DNA of 64,000 nucleotides from Phaeosaccion multiseriatum (lineage: Eukaryota > Ochrophyta, other classes). This document shows, in pieces, positions 12,018-28,575 of this stretch. Location: assembly GCA_965112735.1 (NCBI GenBank), contig OZ218957.1, positions 2,604,001 through 2,668,000 of the forward strand, written 5' to 3'. The translations under genes and the position numbers were made by a program. How positions within the stretch are numbered: the stretch's first letter is position 1; the number at the start of each line of letters is the position of its first letter. The notes below the pieces were generated by a model. It saw only the letters and a program-made list of their open reading frames with translations, did no database searches and was not told where the DNA came from.

Positions 12018-13691
12018 TCACCATCCATCAGCCCATCTCGACGGCGCTATTGTCCCCCCCCCCCCTCCTCCTCCTCTTCTCTCCCCTCCCTCCCCCGCCA
12101 GCCTGACAAGGAGCTTTGTGGTGGTGGCTGGTACGTCCTTGAGCATCTTCCTTCTCCACCTCGGCTCTAACGGCTGCAGCGCCACGAGATCAGACACCTC
12201 CTCTAGCTTCCTCTTGACCTTGACCATCGGCAGGGGGGGGGTGGCCAGCAGGGGCTTAGCACCAACAGCAGCAGAACTAGCTTCTCGTTCTTCTGCTGCT
12301 GTATCACCAACCGCTCCTCCTCCTCCTGCTGCTGCTCCGGCTGCTGCTTTATCACCAACAGCTGCCGCGTCTCCGCTTGCTGCCGGCTTCTCCTCCCCCT
12401 CTCCCTCCGCCGTCGCTGCTGCTGCTGCCGCAGCTGCTAATGCCGCTGAATCACCAGCTGCTGCAGCTGCTTCCGCTGCCGCAGTCTGAGCAGCCGCCTG
12501 AGGCGTGGCCGAAGACAGAGAAAGGGGGGACAGAGAGAGAGAGTCAGAGAGGAAAGGGGGAGAGAGAGCCGAAGAGAAGACAGGGAGAAACAGAGATAGA
12601 GAGAGGGGGCCGACACATGCACACACACAGAGAGAGAGAGAGAGACAGAGAAAGGAAGAGAGAGGCACACAGATAAAACGAGAAGGAGGGAGAGAGAGCC
12701 ACAGCATACACAGAACACACACACACACAGAGAGAGAGAGGTAGAGAAAGAGAGCCAAAGACTCCACCCCCTTAACCTTAAACCTCAACCTCCTATTGGT
12801 TCAATGCTTGGCCCTTACACCCCCTTCTGTAGGTGACGGTTACGTAACGTACCCGCGCCTCCACCTGCGCCTGAGCGTTGGCCCTGGCCTGAGCAATCTT
12901 TGCCTCCTTCTTCCTCTCTAATGACTCCTTGAGCTCCTTGCGCACCACGAGAGCCTGTGGAAGGGTGAGGGGAGGGGATGGCAGTGGAAGGGTGGGGGGA
13001 GGGGGTGGCGGGGGATAGGGAGAGGAGATGGCAGTGGATGGGGAGGGGAGGGATGGCAGTGGATGGGGAGGGGAAGGGAGGGGGTATGTAGAGAAAGAGG
13101 TGGGGTGAGGGGTAGGCATGAGAGTCTGCAGCCAGCACGAGAGCGCTAAGGCACTCTATGGCAGCATGTGCCACTTTGACTTGCAGATTCAGTTTAGAAG
13201 ACCTTGCTCACAAACAATCAAGAGACAGAGACAGTACCTTCCACACCGCACCCGGACACCCTACTCTCTATGCTATACACTGTACACTCTACACCGCCCA
13301 CACTTCACACTACACACAACACACACCTTCTCTCTACCGCCGAGGGTGGCAAAGACCCACGAAGGGAGCCGCTTGAAGGGGTAGTGCGTGGCTGCGGTGC
13401 CCATGGCTATGCACGTTGGGCGTATAGACAGAAAGACACAGATGGTGATTTGGGGGCAAAGCACAAGCACAGGCGTATGGGTAAGGGCAGGCGGGCAGAG
13501 AGGGAGGAAGGGAGAGAGGAGACATTGTAAGACAACTTAAGACCACGTGGTAGTGGTAGAAGCAGTAGCAGTACTAATAGTAACAGTAGAAGTAATATAG
13601 TGGTAGTAACAGGTAGAAGACGGAGGGGTAGTAGTAGTAGTAGTAGTGGTAGTAGTAGTAGTAGTAATAGTAGTAATAGTAGTAGTAGTAA

Positions 13692-13739
<48 letters not shown>

Positions 13740-14987
13740 CAGTAGTAGTAGGAGTAGAAGAAGTAGTAGAAGCAATATGACGTAATATGACGTAGGATGA
13801 AGGATGACGCACGTACCGGTGGCGAAGAAGCCGAGGCGCACGGACTTGTCAATTGCCTCGGTCTTCCAACGCAAGAACACGGGGTCCAGTTTCAGGTCCT
13901 GGGGGTGGATGGCAGCAGATGGCAGCAGATGGCAGCAGATGGCAGCAGATGGCAGCAGATGGCAACGGAGAACAACGGAGGACAGCGAGTGGCAGCAGAG
14001 GGCAGCGAGTGCAGGGGGGGAGGTTGAAGTGGGATGACAGGGGGACAAGGATTCGACGAACTGATTGACAGACTGGACGATTGACTGACTGACTGCGCTT
14101 GCCTGAACTGAATGACTGAGTGAGTGGTGCGTGACCCGTGACCATACCACTACCTGTAGTGAATACTTTCATTCCTTCCTTCCTTCCTTCCTTCCTTCCT
14201 TCCTTCCTTCCTTCCTTCCTTCTTTCCTTCCTTCCTTCATTCCTTCGTTCTTTCCTTCCTTCCTTACGGGCTCTCCCTCCCTCCTGACTGACTGACTGAC
14301 TGACTGACCTGCCCCAGGACCCTCTTGGTGTCGACTTCGAAGCCTATGAAGAAGGTGGAGCTGTGGGCAGGGAGCTCATCGCCTTCGCCTCCACTCAGGC
14401 ACTGCCCGGGGAACTCCTGTTCGTGGGTAGGACAAAGGGGGGGGGGGGGGATGGCAGTGGATGGGGAGGAGGAGGAGGAGATAAGTCCGTCGCAGACTTA
14501 TGAGCACTGCGAAAGCACAGGCGGCAGGACTCCGAAAGGGAGAGGGCTGCAGCAATACAGAGTCACTTCAGTCACTGCAGTGCTGAAGTGAAACACTACG
14601 AAGTAGTTAGGTAGTTCGGTAGTTTGATAGTTCGTTAGTTTGACAGTTCGGTAGTTCGATAGTTTGATAGTTCGATAGTTTGATAGTTCGATAGTTTGAT
14701 AGTTCGGTAGTTCGATAGTTCGGTAGTTCGATAGTTCGATAACCTACCTTGGGGTAGAGGTGCACCCGCGGGATGGTGCCCCCCAGCCCTGCCAGGGAGG
14801 TCACGAGGCGCCTTAGCCGAGACACCAGGAAGCCCTGTTGGGAAGTGTTGGGACGAGAGGAGCAAGTGAGAGGGGCGTTCGTGAGTGAGTGAGATAATTG
14901 TACACACAAGCCCATAGCAGTCCAGCAGAAGAATCACGAGCCGTTGGTGATACAGCAGTCGGTGATGTGGCAGCAGCAGTTGGTCAT

Positions 14988-15044
<57 letters not shown>

Positions 15045-18000
15045 ATTGATGACACAGCAGTTGGTGATACAGCCCGGCGCTCACCTTCCAGCTCCGGAAC
15101 TCGTCCTCGGTGCTGGCCATGATGTCAATGGCAAGGTAATGTCTATACTTGGCAAAGAACTCAGAGGGAAGAATCAGCTCCTCCCACCCCACTCCGCCGT
15201 TCTCAGCCACCTGGGGGGAAGAAGGGAAGGAGAAAAGGAGGGAGGGAGGGAGGGAGGGAGGGAGGGAGGGGACAGGAGAGAACAGACAGTGTGTGAGAGA
15301 GAGCGACAGAGAGAGGACGCCCCCAGCCCCTGCCCGTCCCGTCCTCTCCCTCCCCCTTCCGTACCTTTGTGCAAATGTCCCACCCCCTCTCAAACTCCTC
15401 CTTCATGACGGCTCGGCTCTGTTCTGAAACCGACACACTCGAGTTCATCGCAGGATAGGCCGGGGTGATGATGGGCATGACGTGGCGGACCTCTCTGGCA
15501 CCGTTCCACACCTCGAGCCCCAGGCCCGCGTCGTAAGGAGGGACCAGCTGAACAGGGTTGGGCCACTTCCACATTCGCTGTTTGTTGCATAGGTGTAAAG
15601 GGGGGGGGGGGTGAGGGAAGGAAGAAAGACAACACACGCACACACACAGATAGAGAGAGGGAGAGTCAAATCAGGCCCCCTAGACGAGTGACCAGCAGCA
15701 GGGAGTAGCGCACGCCCTACACGTAAGACAGCCTATGCCTGCCAGACGTTGCTCTCCTCCTCCTTGCTGCCCCCTCCTCCTCCTCCTCCTCCTCCTCCTT
15801 GCTGCCCCCTCCTCCTCCTCCTCCTCCTCCTCCTCCTCCTCCTCCTCCTCCTCCTCCTCCTCCTCCTCTTCCTCCTCCTCCTCCTCCTCCTCCTCCTCCT
15901 CCTCCCACCCCCTCTTCCCCACCCACGCACCCACCGACCCACACCCCCACCCACGCACGCACCCACCCACCCACCCTCTGTCCAGACACCCACCCACCCA
16001 CCCCTGGTCTGACACCTACCCACCCACCCTCTGACACATACTACCCTTACGTACCATAATTTTGAAGAAGCGCGAGAGCAGGAAGGAGGGCGAGGCCTGT
16101 GGATAGAGCTGGCAGGCCAGACACACAAGGATGTTGAAATTCACCCCCCCCAAATAGCCCATCTTGTTAGAGTACAGCCCGCGCTGCTTGGCCCACACAC
16201 GCACACACCGCACCACCGTCAGGAACGTCTGGTATCTGGTGGTGTGGGTGAGTGGGGGTGCGTGGGTGGGGGGGAGTAGGGTGTGGGGTGAGTGGGAGTA
16301 AATGATACCTCTCTTGTCACTCTCTTCATTCCTCCCCATACGCCTCTACTAACTCTCTCTCCTCCACAGAAATGCCTCCACTTGTCTGAACTCCCCTTCC
16401 CATACGCCCCTAACCAACCTCTGCCCCATATACCCAAAACCAGATGGGTGACTCTGGAGTCGTTGATATGGCCTTCTCCATGCGCCTCTAACTCCTCCCC
16501 CATATGCCTCTAAATCCTCCCCGCACCTCCAACTCCTCCCCATACGCCTCTAACTAACCTCTGCCCGGTGCCCACAAGGTGCGAGATCATGTTGGTGACT
16601 CTTGGGCCGTTGATGGCCTTCTCAGTGGGGCTGTCCACCCCCTGCAGCACGGAGTCATCGTCGATGTCCAGGGCTGTCAATTTGCCCATGGCGGGCAGAG
16701 GGGAGGAAGGGGGGGGCAGATGATATCAGAGAGATAGATGGATGGGTGGATAGATAGAGATAGATGGATAGGTAGATGGATGGATGGATGGATGGATGGA
16801 TAGATGGATAGATAGATGCATTGGTAGAGAGTTAGACAGATGGATAGATGATGAATGGACAGATAGACGGAAAGATAGATGGGCAGATAGACGGACAGAA
16901 GGACAGAGACTCACATTCGGTGACGGAATTGACGGGCAAGGAGGCGAACAAGAGGTCGATATCGATGTCGTCGTAGAAGAAGTTGATGATGGGCACCATC
17001 GCCGTGCGAATGGAGTTGAAGCGGCTGATGCGAGGGTGCTGTTGGAGGCGTATGAACAGGGAGGGATACATTAGAGGCGTATGGAGAGGGAGCGAGAGGG
17101 AGAAAGCACACACGGGAGACAGGGTGCTCTCCAATGAGAAAGCCTCCCCGTAGGCCTCTACTTGATTGAGTGCCCCTCTTCCCATACGCCTCTACTTGAT
17201 TGAGTGCCCCTCTTCCCATACGCCTCTACTTGATTGAGTGCCCCTCTTCCCGTACGCCTCTACTTGATTGAGTGCCCCTCTTCCCATACGCCTCTACTTG
17301 ATTGAGTGCCCCCGTCCCCATACGCTTTTATTTGGTGTGTGGTGCCCTTACCGCTTCCAGTGTGGCGGCGAGGGATGTGAAAAAGTCGTCGGTAGTGATA
17401 TGCTGCGAACGTGAGGATGGCAGTGGATGGGTGGTGGGGGGGGGATGGAAGTGGATGTCGTTGGATTGACAGCGCGGGGTCGGAGAAAAAGGTGGACAAA
17501 ATCCACACGCCTGCCCATATGCCTGCAGCTCATATGCCTGCAGCTCATATACCTTGCCCGTACACTTGCCCATACGCCTGCCCTTAGACCTTGCCCATAT
17601 GCCTGCCCATATGCCTGCCGCTATACCTTGCCCGTATGCCTGCCCATATGCCTGCCCTTATACCTGCCCATATGCCTGCCTATACGCCCGTCCATATGCC
17701 TGTCCATATACCTGTCCGCCCATACACCTGCCTAACCTTATGCCTGCCCTTATGCCTGCCCTTATGCCTGCCCACATGCCTACCCCACCTTGGGCGCCAC
17801 ACAGATTGTGTCAATGTCCGCGTCGGGCTCGTGGATGGCCAGGCGGTATGATCCTGGGATGGCAGTGGATGGTGGATGGGGGACGGCAGTGGATGGTGGG
17901 AAGCGTCAGAGGAGAGTAGAAGGTCAGGCGATTGGGCAACTACTGCTGTACTACCAGCTGTTGCTGCTGCTCTGTTACTAACTACCGTTGCTACCGCTGC

Positions 18001-18589
18001 TCTGGACACCGCTGCTACTCTGCTGCCGTATCACCAACTGCTCCTGCTGCTGGCCATGCTCCTCCTCCTGCTCCCGCTGCTATTGCTCCTGCTCCTGCTG
18101 CATCACCAACTGCTGCATCACCAACTTACCTGAGGTCATGATGATGCCCCCCGCGTCGTTGGCCATGTCCTCGGGCAGGCCCTTCTCTAGGCATGTATCC
18201 TTGACCCACGTGCGGAAGATGCCCTTGAGGTCGCGCAGGATCTTCTCTCTGCGCCGCAGCTCAGAGGCCTTCTCCACAGGGACATTGATTTTCATAAACT
18301 GAGGGGAGAGAGGTAGAGAGGGAGGTAAGAAGGGGGGAGGCAGGGAAGAAGGGCTGAGAGAGACAGAGCAGGATCTACATACTCAATGAGCATGGGAAGG
18401 TCCCCCATCCAACGAAGACGGCAAAGAGATGCAGCAACGAAGACTGCACAATGCGGTGTCTGGTTGCTCTCTCTATCTATCTCTCCTTTCTTTTACCTCC
18501 TCAAGTGTTTTGTCGAGCTTGAGATCCTTCTCGGACGGAGGGTCAGGATTTAGTGGCTTGAAGGCCGGCTCCAGCCTCCGCTTGACCAT
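12018..18589 (-). CDS. nuclear poly(A) polymerase (15 exons, about 691 aa)
   Basis: Adds poly(A) tails to pre-mRNA 3' ends in the nucleus. Exons, 5' to 3' on the minus strand: 18589-18497, 18298-18130, 17853-17789, 17402-17352, 17038-16915, 16673-16559, 16235-16055, 15577-15365, 15210-15085, 14834-14748, 14416-14309, 13898-13817, 13406-13327, 12954-12853, 12497-12018; all phases agree and the sum is 692 codons including stop. The nucleotidyltransferase core has GSYRLAIHEPDADIDTICV with two catalytic Asp and a third Asp in DDIDIDLLFA. Next come NGPRVTNMI, VRVWAKQRGLYSNKMGYLGG and the family-specific WPNPVQL and MPIITPAYPAMNSS, then an RNA-binding-like region (FFAKYRHYLAIDIMAS). The C-terminus is a charged helix followed by poly-Ala/Glu and a basic segment. 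The last exon holds copies of the dispersed AVGDTA repeat. The exon 13 donor (gtgtgt) is the least certain junction. Confidence 0.93.
14600..14742 (-). repeat. short-unit tandem repeat (TAGTTCGA/TAGTTTGA), poly(A) polymerase intron
   Basis: About 140 bp of 8-bp units in the intron between the exons at 14834-14748 and 14416-14309, running almost up to the donor side. Confidence 0.85.
17154..17323 (-). repeat. 34-bp minisatellite, five copies, poly(A) polymerase intron 4
   Basis: Five near-identical 34-bp units between the exons at 17402-17352 and 17038-16915. Each contains CCCATACGCCTCTA, the reverse complement of the dispersed GAGGCATATGGG-type motif. A related array of CCCATATGCCTGC units lies at about 17515-17790 in the preceding intron. 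Confidence 0.9.
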
Positions 18590-18876
18590 GGTCCTGTCTC
18601 CCTACCCTCGGCAAGCCACACCCTACCCACAGCGAACGACACTCTCGCAAGAAGCAAGCTTTGGTTGTTGGTGAAGAGAGGGGGGGGGTGTTCCGCGAAT
18701 TTGAAGTTTCAGTGTGTGGTTTCGCTTGACGCCTTTCCGGCCCCTTCGTCTCTCTTTCTCACTTCCTTGCTTCCAGTGGAGAGAGAGAAGAAGCGCTAGG
18801 CACGTCAGAAGCTCTTACCAGGGAGAAAACCTCTCGTACGAACCCCGCACACAGTGCGGGGTTGCGTTTTGGAGCA
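18590..18876. promoter_or_regulatory. divergent promoter region with a 5'-leader hairpin
   Basis: 287 bp separates the start codons of poly(A) polymerase (-) and the membrane-protein gene (+). A perfect inverted repeat at 18841-18863 (AACCCCGCAC, 3-nt loop ACA, GTGCGGGGTT) ends 13 bases before the + start codon and could form a stable hairpin in the mRNA leader. No TATA box was identified. Confidence 0.6.
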
Positions 18877-20288
18877 ATGGCTAGCGTGATGAAGCTCTTG
18901 CTGGCCGGCGCTGGGGTAGCGGGGACCATGCTCGCCTACGGCTACGTGGTGAGAGAGAGGGGGGGCGGGGCGAGGCAGCACAAGAAAATCGCGGAAGGGA
19001 GGGAGGGGCGAGGAGGAGAAGTGGGCGAGGCGTGGGGAGGAGGAGGGCCTGGTAGGGGAAAGGCGGGAAGGGGGAGGTAGGGTGTGGCTTTCTGAGACTC
19101 CTCCTCATCGTCTTCCCTCCCTGCCGCACTGCTTTTGTCTCCTCTTTCCACAGGATCTGATGTCGGTGGAGGGCAAGCTTGTGGCATGTACCATGAATCC
19201 GGTAAGGCGGACAAGCGAACGAGCAACACGTGTTGTTCAATTTGGTGCTTTACACATCCCGGTTCTGTGGGGTGCTTTTCACCGTCGTCTCCTCCCTCTC
19301 AAGCACGTATCACGCTACCTTACACACCCGACTTTTGACCTTCCCGCCAAGGCCAACGCTTCGCTCCAACCCCCCCTCCCCGCCTTTGTCCCTCCTATCC
19401 AACCTCGCAATGAATGCACCGTTGACGCCACACCCCCTTCCCCCTCCTTCCCCCCTCCCTACCTTTCTCTCTCCTCAGCTGGAAGTGCGGATGGCCATGA
19501 ATATTGCCCTCCTGACGGTCATGTGGCTGGTCCGACCCAGCAGGCCCTTCCCCGTCCTCCTTCTCGGCGGACTCACAACCCTCGTCTTCAAGTACCGACC
19601 GGATGTGGATATGATGCTCTTCCTGGTCGGGGCGTGTGTGTTGTGGTTCCAGCGCATGGGTCTCCTGTGGGGCCCAACAAGCCGAAGCGGAGGGCGGGGA
19701 GGAGGAAGAGGAGGATGGGGGGGGGGAGCGGATGACGATGTCTTTGTTGACATGAGCGACGCGGAGAGGCAGATTCGGCAGATTCTGTTCGATGGAGGCC
19801 ATCACAGCAAGTTGGGCAAGGTCGATGGTTGGCTCATCAAGTACAAAGGAAGGGAGGAGGAGCTGTTGCTCATTGTGGAGCACAAGTACGGGCCTCCGCC
19901 GGAGCCGCAGCAGCAGCAGCAGGAGGGGGGGAATGAGGGGTGGCAGGGGCAGCAGGGCGAGGGGGAGGGGGAGGGGGAGGGGGAGGTGCTCACACAATTA
20001 CAAGTGGAGGAGGAGCAGCACACGCAGCAGCCGGGGGGATGGGATGCACAGAGGGAGCAGTTGATGAGACGACGGCAATTGTTGAGTCAGCATCAGCAAC
20101 AGCAGCAGCAGCGGCAGCAGCAGCGGCAGCAGCAGCAGCAGCAGCAGCAGCAGGGAGGGGGGGAGGGTGCCTCGGGAGGGAAGAAGAAGTCGCTCGCGCT
20201 GCTCCAGGCCAATGCACAGGCGCAGGCCGAGCAGGAGAGGCGGGTACAGGAGAGCATCGACAGGATTAAGAGCAGGCAGGGCAGATGA
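18877..20288 (+). CDS. small membrane protein of unknown function with Gln-rich tail (309 aa)
   Basis: Exons 18877-18948, 19154-19201, 19479-20288, all in phase. The N-terminus MASVMKLLLAGAGVAG is a hydrophobic segment (signal or anchor). Two further hydrophobic stretches, IALLTVMWLVRPSRPFPVLL and MMLFLVGACVLWF, are followed by a Gly/Arg linker. A conserved-looking soluble stretch, MSDAERQIRQILFDGGHHSKLGKVDGWLIKYK, comes next, written here as MSDAERQIRQ and LGKVDGWLIK. The tail is poly-Gln/Glu with a basic helical end (KKKSLALLQANAQAQAEQ, ESIDRIKSRQGR). It faces away from poly(A) polymerase and shares its promoter region. The family was not recognised; an organelle or ER membrane adaptor is possible but not shown. 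Confidence 0.75.
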
Positions 20289-20394
20289 GCTTTCTCTCTC
20301 TCTCTCTTTCTTCTCTCTCTCTCTCTCTCTGTTTCTCTCTCTCTTTCTTTCTCTTTTCTCTCTCTCTCCCTGTCTCTTTCTCTCTCTCTTTCTT

Positions 20395-20427
<33 letters not shown>

Positions 20428-20646
20428 TAGTGTGTGTAGGAGGGTTGTGGGGTGGGGTGGGGAGAGGGAAAGGGGATGATAGGAGATAGTGAGGGAGTAG
20501 TCGATATAATAAATCGCCCCATTCGACAAAAAATATCGATCGCAATGAGTCAATCATCCTCGCTTTGGAGTGAAGAAGAGAGCAAAAAAAATAGGAGAAA
20601 GCAAGAAGACGACGTGAATTTAACCCATTCGAGAGCTCTCCTCACG
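20289..20646. other. spacer between two + genes; CT/TTTC microsatellite
   Basis: 20293-20415 is a CT-rich repeat directly after the stop codon, followed by (TG)n. The last about 130 bp before the EF-P start is AT-richer (ATATAATAAATCGCC, ATCGATCG) and is the likely EF-P promoter and leader. Confidence 0.5.
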
Positions 20647-22996
20647 ATGCGGACTGTAAAGCTGGCTGCTGTGGCTCTGGGTAAGTGTAGGGCGAGGGCG
20701 AGGGAGCCAAATTTGTCATGTGCATGCAGAAGGGGAAAGAGAGCTTCGCCTCCTGCTTGTTCTTTGCTGCAGCATGAAGGGGTGTGGTAGCATCTCCTGG
20801 CGCTACATTTTCTCCTATCGTACGGCTCTGTCTCTACTGCGCTTACTGCCCCCCTCCCCCTCCAGCTGGCCTGAGCACTGCCAATGGACGGCTCAGGGAA
20901 AGACTTTTTTTTTACCATCTGTTGCTCCTGTGCCACCGTCGTGTGCCGTGCCTCACTGTACTGCCTCTTAACTCGAAGATATCCGTCTTTACGAAGAGCT
21001 TGCTGCCTGCCGACCCTGCCACTCACCCCACTCATATGCTCGAATGCTCTCCCTCCTCCCGCCCCCACGCCTCACAGGCTGCTACATTGCCGCCCCAGCA
21101 GATGCATTCCTAGGCCCCGCCTTCACGGTAAGTCGTGTAGTCCGCCCCCTCGTCCTCTCGTTCGTGTTTTCGTGTTCTCTCTCTCCTTCCCAACAACAAC
21201 TCAATAAATTGTCTTCTGTCTATTGTCGTGTCGTGTGTAATCTGAAGGGCCGTGTGTGTGCCCAGCAGCAGCGGCAACAGCATCGGCAACAGCAGCCGCA
21301 GCAGCGACAGGCGCCTAGGCATGTACTGTCCATGGCCAACACCTCTGACCTCAAGAACGGACTGACCATCGACTTGGACGGCCAACCATGCAAGGTCAGG
21401 AACAATGGGAGGATGACTGACAGTAGCTCCCTCAGGAACGACATGGAAGGGGAGGATGACTGGCAATAGCGCTCCCTCAGGAAGGGGCGAATGAGTGGCA
21501 ATGGCTCCCTCCGCGATATACAAATAGGAAAAAGGGGGGAGGGGGAGGGGTGAATGAAACACTCGTCCGACGAGGGGTATATTGACGAAGGCCTAAGCGT
21601 AGAATGGGCGCAGCAACGCGAGGGAAGGAAGGAAGGTGCGGCACGAACCAACGTTTTCTCCACCTCCTCCTCCTCCTCCTCCTCCTCCTCCTCTCTCCTC
21701 TCTCCTCTCTTCTCTCTTCTCCTCCACCTCCTCCTCCTCCTCCTCCTCCTCCTCCTCCTCTCTCCTCTCTCCTCTCTTCTCTCTTCTCCTCCACCTCCTC
21801 CTCGTCCTCCTCCTCCCCGTACACACACACCCCCACACCCACACACACACACACACACACACGCTTGCAGGTGGTGGAGTTTCTGCACGTGAAGCCCGGC
21901 AAGGGTTCCGCGTTTGTGCGCTCCAAGCTCAAGTACCTCAGGACGGGGAACACCGTAGATAAGACCTTCCGGGCGGTAAGTCAGTGATATATGTCAGTGA
22001 CCCCACACCCCCTCGCATCCACTCACCCACCCACCTACCCTCCCACTACCCTCACCCACCCACCCACTCATCTACCCACCCCCACCAACCCACCCACCCA
22101 CCCACCCACCCACATCCACCACCCCCACAACAGGGCGAGACGATCAACATTGCCCAAATAGACCGATTCTCTCTTCAGTTCACATACGAGTCCGACGGAG
22201 AATACTACTTTATGGACATGGAATCTTTTGAGGAGATGAGCGTGCCTGCAGCGATAGTGGGGGATAACGCCGATTGGATCTCGGAGGGGAGCGAGGTGGA
22301 TGTGGCCAAGGTGAGGGAAGGAGGGGAGGGACGGAGGGAGGGAGAAGGGAGGGAGGGAGGGGGGGGGGGGCTCTCTTTCTCTCTCAGTCTCTCTCTTCAT
22401 GACCCTTTCCATCTGTTTACTGTTGCCCTTACCCTCTACTTTACCCTTGCCCTGGTCCTGCTTTACCCTTGCTTTACCCTTACCCTATGCAGTACGAGGG
22501 AGACGTGATTGAGGTTTCCGTGCCCAAGATGTTGGAGCTCGAGGTGTGTATTACGCGTAAACTTACTTACACTTACGTGGGGACTGGGGAGGAGGATGAC
22601 GTCAGGGCAGAGGAGAGTGCCAGAGGGGACGGGGGGTAATGTGCCCCTCGAAGGAGGGGTACGTATGAGCAGGGCAGCAGAAGGCAAAACCCTATCGCAC
22701 GCCTTCTCCCCACGCCCCTGCTCCTCCTCCTGTATCACCAACTGCTGCAGCCTTGGGAGGAGCCCTCTCTTTCTTGCTAATCTCACGCAACTCATGCTTT
22801 TTCGTCCCGTGCCCCTCCTCCTCCTCCTTAGGTGACCATGACGTCCCCCCCCGTGGACGGAGGCAAGGACAAAGATGCCACTTTGCAGTCAGGTGTGTCG
22901 ATCAAGATCCCCAACTTCATCAAGCAGGGAGAGACCATCCGAGTCGATACAGAGGCAAGGAAGTACATGGGCCGTGCTGAGCGAACCGAGCGATAA
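20647..22996 (+). CDS. efp: translation elongation factor P, plastid-targeted (about 242 aa)
   Basis: Relieves ribosome stalling at proline stretches. Exons 20647-20680, 21078-21127, 21248-21394 (acceptor could also be 21266), 21871-21975, 22134-22310, 22493-22543, 22832-22996. The N-terminus is a signal peptide plus transit region: [21 protein letters not shown], then FLGPAFT; the A-D-A-F junction is the heterokont ASAF-type plastid signal. Mature EF-P has the KOW-like domain ([20 protein letters not shown]), the loop [11 protein letters not shown] with the lysine at the position modified in bacterial EF-P, the family stretch [16 protein letters not shown] domain 1 ([15 protein letters not shown]) and the C-terminal OB domain ([21 protein letters not shown]). 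The bacterial-type sequence and targeting signal suggest plastid ribosomes. An additional Gln-rich linker separates the transit region from the mature domain. Confidence 0.93.
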
Positions 22997-23250
22997 GCCT
23001 GGGAGAGATGTGAGAGAGAGAAGAAGAAGGGAGGATCGGTTGATCTAAGCTTGTAGTAGAGGAGGAAGGAGATGGGTTCAACGTGCCGCTTCGATAACGC
23101 ACGTTATATACATACGCACGCTGTGTGGTAGAGAAGAGGGGAGTTCGGTTCGATGGACGGATGGACGAAGATGGAGCGGACCGTTCGATGTGGATAGGCA
23201 CGCTGCGATAGAGAAGAGTGAGTCTGATAGATGGACGAACAATGACGATA

Positions 23251-23293
<43 letters not shown>

Positions 23294-23940
23294 CGACGAC
23301 GACGGTTTCACATCGGTCGGTGGAATACGAGCCGGACCAATCGCGAGATACGAGATCGATGTCATCAACACGCAAGCATGGCACTGAAGCAGAGCAGAGC
23401 CAAGGAGAGAGCATTCACATTCAGCCATGAGGGCACGAATGAGGGCACGAATGAGGGCACGAATGAGGGCACGAATGAGGGCACGAATGAGGGCACGATG
23501 ACCCCCCCCCCCGTTCTGACAGAGCCAATCCATCTACATGGGGTCTTGGAGATGGAATCAAATGAATTCTGTGTTTCCTCCTGCCAACAAACACTGAAGC
23601 TCTTACACTGCATAGCCGTTCTCTATCCAAGCCCTGAGTCAGCACTCTGAGTCCGTCCGCGCTCCATGAGGAAAGGCCACGCCGCCCTGATTCAGTGTAC
23701 CCCCCCCCCCCCACACCCCCACCGAACAAAAGAGGGAGCCTTGCTTCGTCCCTCACCAACGAAGGAGCCACACACAGCCACACACAATCTCTTGGCAGCA
23801 AGTACTCCCTTCTTTACAAGCTCTCAAGGCCCACTCGACGCGAGATCACACATGACTGCCTGCCAACCCGCTTCCGTTGCCCAGCCCCTGCCGCTGGAGT
23901 TGGCAAAGACTCATCATATGTGGTGCCAGGTCCTGCGCCA
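22997..23940. other. convergent spacer with GAT and 12-bp repeats
   Basis: Contains a (GAT)n run at about 23240-23295 and six copies of the 12-bp unit GGGCACGAATGA at about 23428-23500. No gene recognised. Confidence 0.7.
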
Positions 23941-24170
23941 TCAGTCTTGACAGTCACAGGGGTGCAAAATTAAAAGGGGAGGGGGCGTATCCCAGTCATC
24001 ACCATATTCGTCTTTCCACCAGTGCGGGCATGCCCTGCTGTCCCAGGGGCACATGCCCTCCTCTGAGCGGAGCCACTTGAGCAAAGGCAGATTCTTGGCG
24101 TCGCGAACTGCGCGAAAACAGACATACCAAGCGCACAGCTCCCTTGCATTTGCGTGAAGCCATGCTGCTT
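23941..24170 (-). pseudogene. fragment of a CPWD ankyrin-like gene
   Basis: Encodes only the last repeat and a half: WLHANARELCAW, LLKWLRSEEGMCPWD, WWKDEYGDDWDT, ending HPCDCQD. The segment that in both other copies reads FEEMKQWVHANG is deleted. The 5' part of the gene is absent; homology stops exactly where a GCTGTATCACCAACTGCTGC repeat begins (24171-24190). Confidence 0.75.
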
Positions 24171-24202
24171 GCTGTATCACCAACTGCTGCTCTACCCTGC
24201 CG

Positions 24203-28451
<4,249 letters not shown>

Positions 28452-28575
28452 GGCCTTACAGTTGTGTGTGTGTGAGCAAGTGAGGGTAGGGCCCAAGCCC
28501 ATGCAATAATTGACTTCAGAAACAACGTCAACTGCCCGAAATGCCCCTGTAATTTAATTGCCAACCTCTTTTGTG
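28452..28575. promoter_or_regulatory. 124-bp divergent promoter, VAP-like / PA-domain genes
   Basis: Only 124 bp lies between the two start codons, so both core promoters and leaders must overlap or be very short. Both products belong to the ER/secretory system, which would suit co-regulation. Confidence 0.55.

Noticed and set aside
12498-12788. Upstream extension of the last poly(A) polymerase exon
   Set aside because: The extra frame is a CT/GA-repeat translation, and a good acceptor (cctcag) at 12498-12503 restores phase with the previous exon.
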